A stretch of DNA of 64,000 nt, taken from Epiperipatus broadwayi. Taxonomy: Eukaryota > Onychophora > Udeonychophora > Euonychophora > Peripatidae. The stretch lies in NCBI GenBank assembly GCA_028023455.1, contig JAQFVV010012476.1, forward strand, positions 2,463,820 through 2,527,819, read 5' to 3'. Positions 58,970 to 64,000 of this stretch are shown here, piece by piece. Position 1 is the first letter of the stretch, and every line of letters starts with the position of its first letter. The notes under the pieces were generated by a model. It saw nothing but the letters and a program-made list of their open reading frames with translations. It had not been told where the DNA came from and searched no databases. The position numbers were made by a program, and so were the translations under genes.

Positions 58970-59900
58970 TGGTTATGTTAGTTTTACAGAAAATGAACTA
59001 AGTGAGGCAGGGAAAAAATGACCGGTGAATACGCACTGGTTTAGATGAATATCCAGCAGAGATGCTGCTGATAAATTTGGGAAATAACACAAAGGTAAAT
59101 CTATTATCAAGTTGTAATAAGATGGCACAGAAGAAACAACTACCACATAGTTTGAATAATACAAAAGTGCTGCTATTATTTAAAGAAAAAGATAAGGCCA
59201 ATAGAAAGATAAATAATTGTAGACGAACAGCAATGACATTAGTGTGGTAAATAGTTTTTGCATAGATGATCATTGAACGGGTGTCCAAATGACTGCAAAA
59301 AATAATACAGAGAGAAAAATGAAAAGAGGTTTTAGAATGAATAGGCATATAGATGATAGTTTATTTGTAATCACACAACTTATAGATATGAGTAGGAATA
59401 CAGGTAGGTAGTTAGATATGGTCTTTATATATATAAAGAAGGCATATGACACTGTAAACAAAAATAGTTTATTAGTATGTTTAGTAAATTTAGAAATGAA
59501 TGTAGATTTCGAGGTTTTTATTAAGATATTGTATTAAAAACGATTATTATACATATCAATTAAAAATATAGAATCAGCTAGAGTTAAAAATGGTATGGCA
59601 TTAAGGCAAGGATGCCCTATGTCATCTATTTTGCTTTTGTTATATTTGAGAATAGTGGGGAGGGCAATAAAAATACGAGGAAGAGAGTTAGAGATACCAT
59701 AACTAGATGCCAAGGGAGTGTATATTTTATTAGGTCATTTACTTGCTGACGGTATTTTCTTATGCTCAGAAAATAGAGCTGATATGGAAGCTGTGCTGAA
59801 AACTTGCACAGACGTGAGTTAAGATATGCAGTTTAAATTTAGTGAAAAAAATCAAAATTAATGATGGCTAATGCTGGGAAAAAATAAGAGAAATAATTTT
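58970..59900 (+). pseudogene. LINE reverse transcriptase remnant
   Basis: Blocks in order: EYPAEMLLINLGNNTKVNLL (about 59.05 kb), HSLNNTKVLLLFKEKDKAN (about 59.16 kb), IKKAYDTVNKNSLLVCL (motif A, about 59.44 kb; a Lys replaces the first Asp position), KNGMALRQGCPMSSILLLLY (motif B, about 59.59 kb) and LLADGIFLCSENRADMEAVL (motif C, about 59.75 kb; ADG instead of ADD). The loss of a catalytic Asp in motif C and many stops make it inactive. Confidence 0.7.
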
Positions 59901-60124
59901 TTTGGGCGATATAAAATTAAATGTGGTGAAAAGGTGCAATTATTTGGGCATCATCTTAAGTAATCAGAGGAGCTGCTTGGATGAATAGGAGAAAAAAAGA
60001 TAAATGAAGCACCAAAAAGAAGGAAACTGAAATAAATTAACAGTGTTTATATATATATTAATTATGATATAGAATTATTCTTTTTATTGCATTGTCAAAT
60101 GTATCCGATATAATACTAAATTCT

Positions 60125-60405
60125 CCATTTACTTAACTGCTGTTCCACAATGCTTTATTTACCACCTTTTTTTACAGTTTACAGTTTCGATTCTCTCAGC
60201 AATCGTCTTCATTACTTTATATCTTTTAGGCCCAAATGCCAAATTTATAATCAAATTCAAATTTCAAAAAAATTTTAAAGTTTGAATTTGGCAGTCGAGA
60301 CTATGAGATATAAAGTTCTGAAGAAGATAGCTGGGGCAATCGAAACTGTAAACTATTAAAAAAGGTGGTAAATAAAGAATGAAATAACAGTAGTAAAGTG
60401 TATGG
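60125..60405. repeat. Inverted (foldback) repeat inside the LINE
   Basis: The arms of about 135 bp pair with roughly 80% identity (TTTATTTACCACCTTTTTT / AAAAAAGGTGGTAAATAAAG, and ACAGTTTCGATT / AATCGAAACTGT) with almost no loop. Either a diverged foldback insertion or an inverted duplication of LINE sequence, since the right arm continues the LINE-like peptide. Confidence 0.7.
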
Positions 60406-60931
60406 ACAATTTATTATTATATGGTATAAAATATGATATGCAAGAATTGTATGGAAGGGAGTGGCTGTAACAAGGCTCACTTACAGTAGCAATGCATTAT
60501 GTGACAGTAAAGGGATATTAGATTACTAAGAAAAAGTACAAAAAAGTAAGACGACATGCATTTGATGGAGCTGTGTGGATGGCAAAAAAGGTACTTCAAG
60601 AAGAAATGGAATGTTCTACTTTATATATAAGCAATGCAAAAAGCAAAATGAAAATGTTCAGTTGATTGCAATTTATGGATAGTAAAAAAAAAGCCCAAAT
60701 ATTATTTAATTGGATGACAAATAAAGGTCAGATGAAAGATGAGTGAGAAAGGTAGTACAGTATGAAGAAGATTTGGATAAAGATTTTATGTCACTATATT
60801 TGAACAAATGGTTAATATTAATAGGATTGGTGAGTGTTTTAGTGGCCATTAATTTGGTAGAGGAATGGATACATTAATAAAAAGTAGGGAGCTGGAGAGA
60901 TGCAGAACGAGTATGGAGACTAAGAAACGCT

Positions 60932-60934
<3 letters not shown>

Positions 60935-60979
<45 letters not shown>
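60935..60979. repeat. (TA)n microsatellite
   Basis: About 45 bases of pure TA within the LINE remnant. Confidence 0.95.
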
Positions 60980-60982
<3 letters not shown>

Positions 60983-61440
60983 GTAAACACAATATTGGGC
61001 ATGAATTAATGTATGACAAGGGCAGTGAAAATAATTTACTGTTGAAGGCTTAAACAAGATCATTAGCAGAAGGAAATATACAAATAAATGGATGTGGGTT
61101 GTATAGTTTGCAGATTATGTAAGAAAGGCATGGAAAATTTTAGGCATTAGCTAATGGAATACAAATGCTTACTAGCAGAAAGGATATAAATAATGAAGTT
61201 GTGAGAGAATAAATATGGACCAAGTGATTATACTGAAAATGATTCTTCACATTTATACTGGGATTGAAAAAAGATAAGGATGGTATAGATACAAAGAACA
61301 TGGAGTGTCCAAAAATGATGTTGTGAACCTGGTATAGAGCGATATAGAGAATAAGATCAGAAAAATGTAGACTGGATAATGGAAAGGTAAACTGGCTAAC
61401 AGATTTTTATTTGGCGTATTCGCTGAGAGATTCATGACTT

Positions 61441-62890
61441 CACCGTATCACATTTAAAAAAAGGTTTTTTTTAGTTTTAAAATATTAGAATAAAAGTAGA
61501 TAAGTTAAAAATTTATAATATTTATGTGTTTTAGTTATTAAAAAAATAAAAAGAATATTCTTAATAAATGAATTAAGGTTGAACTGTAAATTATATGAAA
61601 ATAAAAAGGGTATTGTATTTATGTGGGAATAATAAAATTAAAGTTTAAATTTATAAGGAACGGAAATAATTAGAGGATTATTAAAAATACTAAAAATGAA
61701 TAACATATACAAATTAATTGTTTTTCATAAATATGTGTATACAATCTACAATACAAACATATAATTTAAATTTATTTTATATTGAATATTTTTTTTATAT
61801 TATTTAGATTATTTTATTTGGTTTTGAATATATTTTTATTTATTTCAGTTTTATTATTCTTTGGTATACTTTATGTTTTTTTTTTTATTTTATAAATTTT
61901 ATTATTTACGATTTTATGAAATTATTTATACAATTACATATTTCATTTTGTTTCATTATATCATAGCTCTGAAGAAGACTGGAGGACATTTAAAATTGCA
62001 GATTTATATTTGGACAATAAGAAGAAGTTTTTGGCTAAAAAGTGTTTAAAGTAGAATGGATAAATTGCATTTATATGACTATATATTTCTAGATATATAG
62101 GCTCAATTGTGAAAGAGATTGATGAATAAATATTATTTGTTGCCAATTTACACTGATAAAGTGAAAAGTCATCAGACAAATCATCATTCAGATTTCAATA
62201 AAGACTTTGATTTTGTTCACCATACTTATCAATTGTTGATCCATAAAAATCAGGTGTTTACTTTTTTGCCTTTTACCGTAAAGTTGAGCAATGAATAAGT
62301 TCAGATGACTGTGCATTTAAGAACCGATTCCCAAACCAATTTATGGCCTTTCATGTTGTCAGTTAAATTTGGGATTTAAATCTAAAATTAATGTAATATT
62401 ACTACAGAAAGTTAAACTATACTCAAAAGCTGCTTTTAATTTATCATATATTATGCAAGTTAAAAAAATTAATTATACTATTAAGTGAATGTTGAGATAA
62501 ATAGAGATGAAATATAAAATAATAAACCATTTATGCTATTTTGACAATCATGTTGAATTTTAAATGAAAGCTATGTTGTTTGAATTGTATAAAATCAGAG
62601 AACTGTGGGATGATACAAAGTAGCCCAATATACCAAATATAATATAAAATTTTAAAAATAATAAAAACTATGATTATTAGAGATATTTTCATCTTAATGC
62701 CTTGGGATAATTATATTGTTAAGATCTACTCAACTGTAAAGTATGTTTATTTTTGGGCTTTGTTGATGGTACTTCTTAACGAAATCTACTTCACTTCTAA
62801 TGGTATGACTAAAGCAGTGCAATGGGTTTTTTATAAACTTCAACATTAGCTTATGAATACAATTGAAAGAGATGCGAATACAATGAAAAA
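61441..62890. other. Intergenic, AT-rich, no gene seen
   Basis: No coding or RNA signal was recognised between the two LINEs. Confidence 0.45.
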
Positions 62891-62892
62891 CT

Positions 62893-64000
62893 GTTTTGAA
62901 CCAACTTCCACTTTTGGCAGCCGTCTTAGCAATTGGTCTTGAAAAGCGTCCCTTAGCGATTCACAGTTTTTGAAAGACATGGGCGATTGTCCTCTTCTCT
63001 TTATGCTTTAAATTCAACGTAAGTCACTTTTTAATCATTATCTATGATGGAGAGTGACAATATAATCGATAACACTCAAAATAATGTAAGCCCCGATCTC
63101 AGCAATCAATCTAGCAATGCTGTCATCGGTCGTAAATGTTATAGCCTTAGATAACTTCTACAACGAACAAACACCCACAAACCATTAAAGCAAAAGAAAA
63201 TATCAGCAAAAGTTTAGAAAAATACTCAGCTGCCTCCTAATATAAGCAATAGCATAAATATCTCAAGCGAAACTATTGAAATCTTTAAAAATACAAGAGA
63301 AAATCAATCATCTCTCCGAAAACTTTACTCACCCTCAGAAGACTATAATGAGCAATTTCCTTTGTCCAATAAAACATTTAAAACCTTATCTGAAAATAAT
63401 AAACAAAATTACCCACAAGAAGATTTCGGCGTACATTTTAAAGTAAAAAATTTTCCACCAGAGTTCGACAAAAACAGTGCTGTGACATTAGAGTTTGTCA
63501 ACAGTAAATTTAATAACAAAAAAAAAAAAAATAAATTATAAATCTGATAAATCTCATTCCAAAACAAACAAAGATTATATCAACTAACAATCCATTGCTA
63601 CATCAGCCACCTTACAATCTAAAACGATTTCCTCAATATCAATATTTAAAAATTCCTCTACGTACGCAAATATCTACAAATATCGTAAGGTCAAAAAATT
63701 CTGAGAACATCTCCGTTAATATTAAGGCCGATAATTACAATGAATTATATTTAAATATTTCAGAATTAGACATAGAACAACCTTAGAAGAAGAATCCAAC
63801 ACTCTGGAAAATGTATCATTTAATATAAACGATCTTAACAACCAAATGTTCCAAAAATAAACAATGATTTCAACAAAACGATACCCAACACTCTATATAA
63901 ATTGTTTGCAAACTACTACAGCGACAAGTCTCTAATCTTAGCCCTAACAAATCAACAATGTGCTTTATATAAGTTCCCTTTAGAACGACTATAGAGTCTA
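62893..64000 (+). mobile_element. 5' part of an L1/Tx1-like LINE (same family as 33-37 kb), runs off the window
   Basis: The 5' untranslated region (CACTTTTGGCAGCC, GCGTCCCTTAGCGATTC, GGGCGATTGTCC) and the ORF1 start at 63047 (MESDNIIDNTQNN) match the minus-strand LINE at 36.9-37.0 kb. Further ORF1 blocks follow in shifting frames: GRKCYSLR, PNISNSINIS, RKLYSPSED, FPPEFDKNSAVTLEFVNSKF and, near the end, LNISELDIEQ. At least three frame breaks are present. The core domain and ORF2 would lie beyond the window. Confidence 0.8.

Larger units (their letters stand above)
56450..61440 (+). mobile_element. Decayed non-LTR retrotransposon with endonuclease and RT
   Basis: A long plus-strand remnant: a possible ORF1 region (56.45-57.1 kb, e.g. 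YISQCMYDGQKKARHALVKY), an endonuclease region (57.78-58.6 kb), an RT region (58.97-59.9 kb) and a C-terminal region to about 61.44 kb. Stops occur every few tens of codons. A foldback repeat (60125-60405) and a TA tract (60935-60979) interrupt it. It belongs to a different family from the L1/Tx1-like copies in this window. Confidence 0.65.

Noticed and set aside
61861-62179. Short hydrophobic frames on both strands
   Set aside because: AT-rich translation without motif or conserved neighbour.

Overview
This is an AT-rich window (roughly 70-75% A+T by eye) from an invertebrate metazoan nuclear genome. The support is eukaryotic throughout: non-LTR and LTR retrotransposons, a hAT DNA transposon with an 8-bp target duplication, a tRNA-derived SINE with an 18-bp target duplication, long TA microsatellites, minisatellites, foldback elements and one rhodopsin-class GPCR reading frame. 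I cannot name the phylum; flatworm, cnidarian, mollusc or arthropod are all compatible. There is no operon-like or prokaryotic organisation. The only host-type gene I support is the GPCR at 41.8-42.7 kb, plus one unrecognised exon-like stretch near 46.5 kb. Nearly everything else is mobile DNA in different states of decay.

Layout. 0-5.1 kb: a compact element bounded by 168-bp TG...CA direct repeats (the left one starts at the window edge). It reads on the minus strand and carries a coiled-coil ORF, a basic ORF and four different minisatellite arrays, with no pol gene seen. 6.0-8.3 kb: a minus-strand, 5'-truncated L1/Tx1-like LINE. 9.1-9.5 kb: a 335-bp hairpin element. 11.9-17.5 kb: the longest LINE, with a zinc-knuckle ORF1 and an endonuclease/RT/zinc-knuckle ORF2, lightly broken. 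17.5-19.6 kb: an RTE-type LINE on the opposite strand. 20.2-24.6 kb: remains of a Gypsy-like element (gag, protease, integrase; RT missing) with two 0.53-kb direct repeats. 26.26-27.63 kb: a hAT element with perfect target-site duplication. 28.8 kb: a SINE. 33.4-37.0 kb: a second LINE family, 5'-complete but 3'-truncated, whose 5' end abuts a 3.9-kb inverted repeat (37.0-40.9 kb) with a minisatellite in its spacer.

41.8 kb: the GPCR. 44.3-45.0 kb: a LINE 3' fragment. 45.3 and 54.5-55.6 kb: inverted copies of a dispersed repeat; the second is split by a hairpin MITE. 49.8-52.6 kb: a short Gypsy-type element with both LTRs. 53.0-53.2 kb: a near-perfect 177-bp palindrome. 56.4-61.4 kb: a decayed LINE with endonuclease and RT, interrupted by a foldback repeat and a TA tract. 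62.9 kb to the end: another 5'-complete copy of the 33-37 kb LINE family, running off the window.

The most unusual structures are the 3.9-kb inverted repeat with satellite-like spacer, the pol-less LTR-flanked element with four stacked minisatellites and an open coiled-coil ORF, and the divergent GPCR with its N-terminal segment displaced by one base in a T-run.
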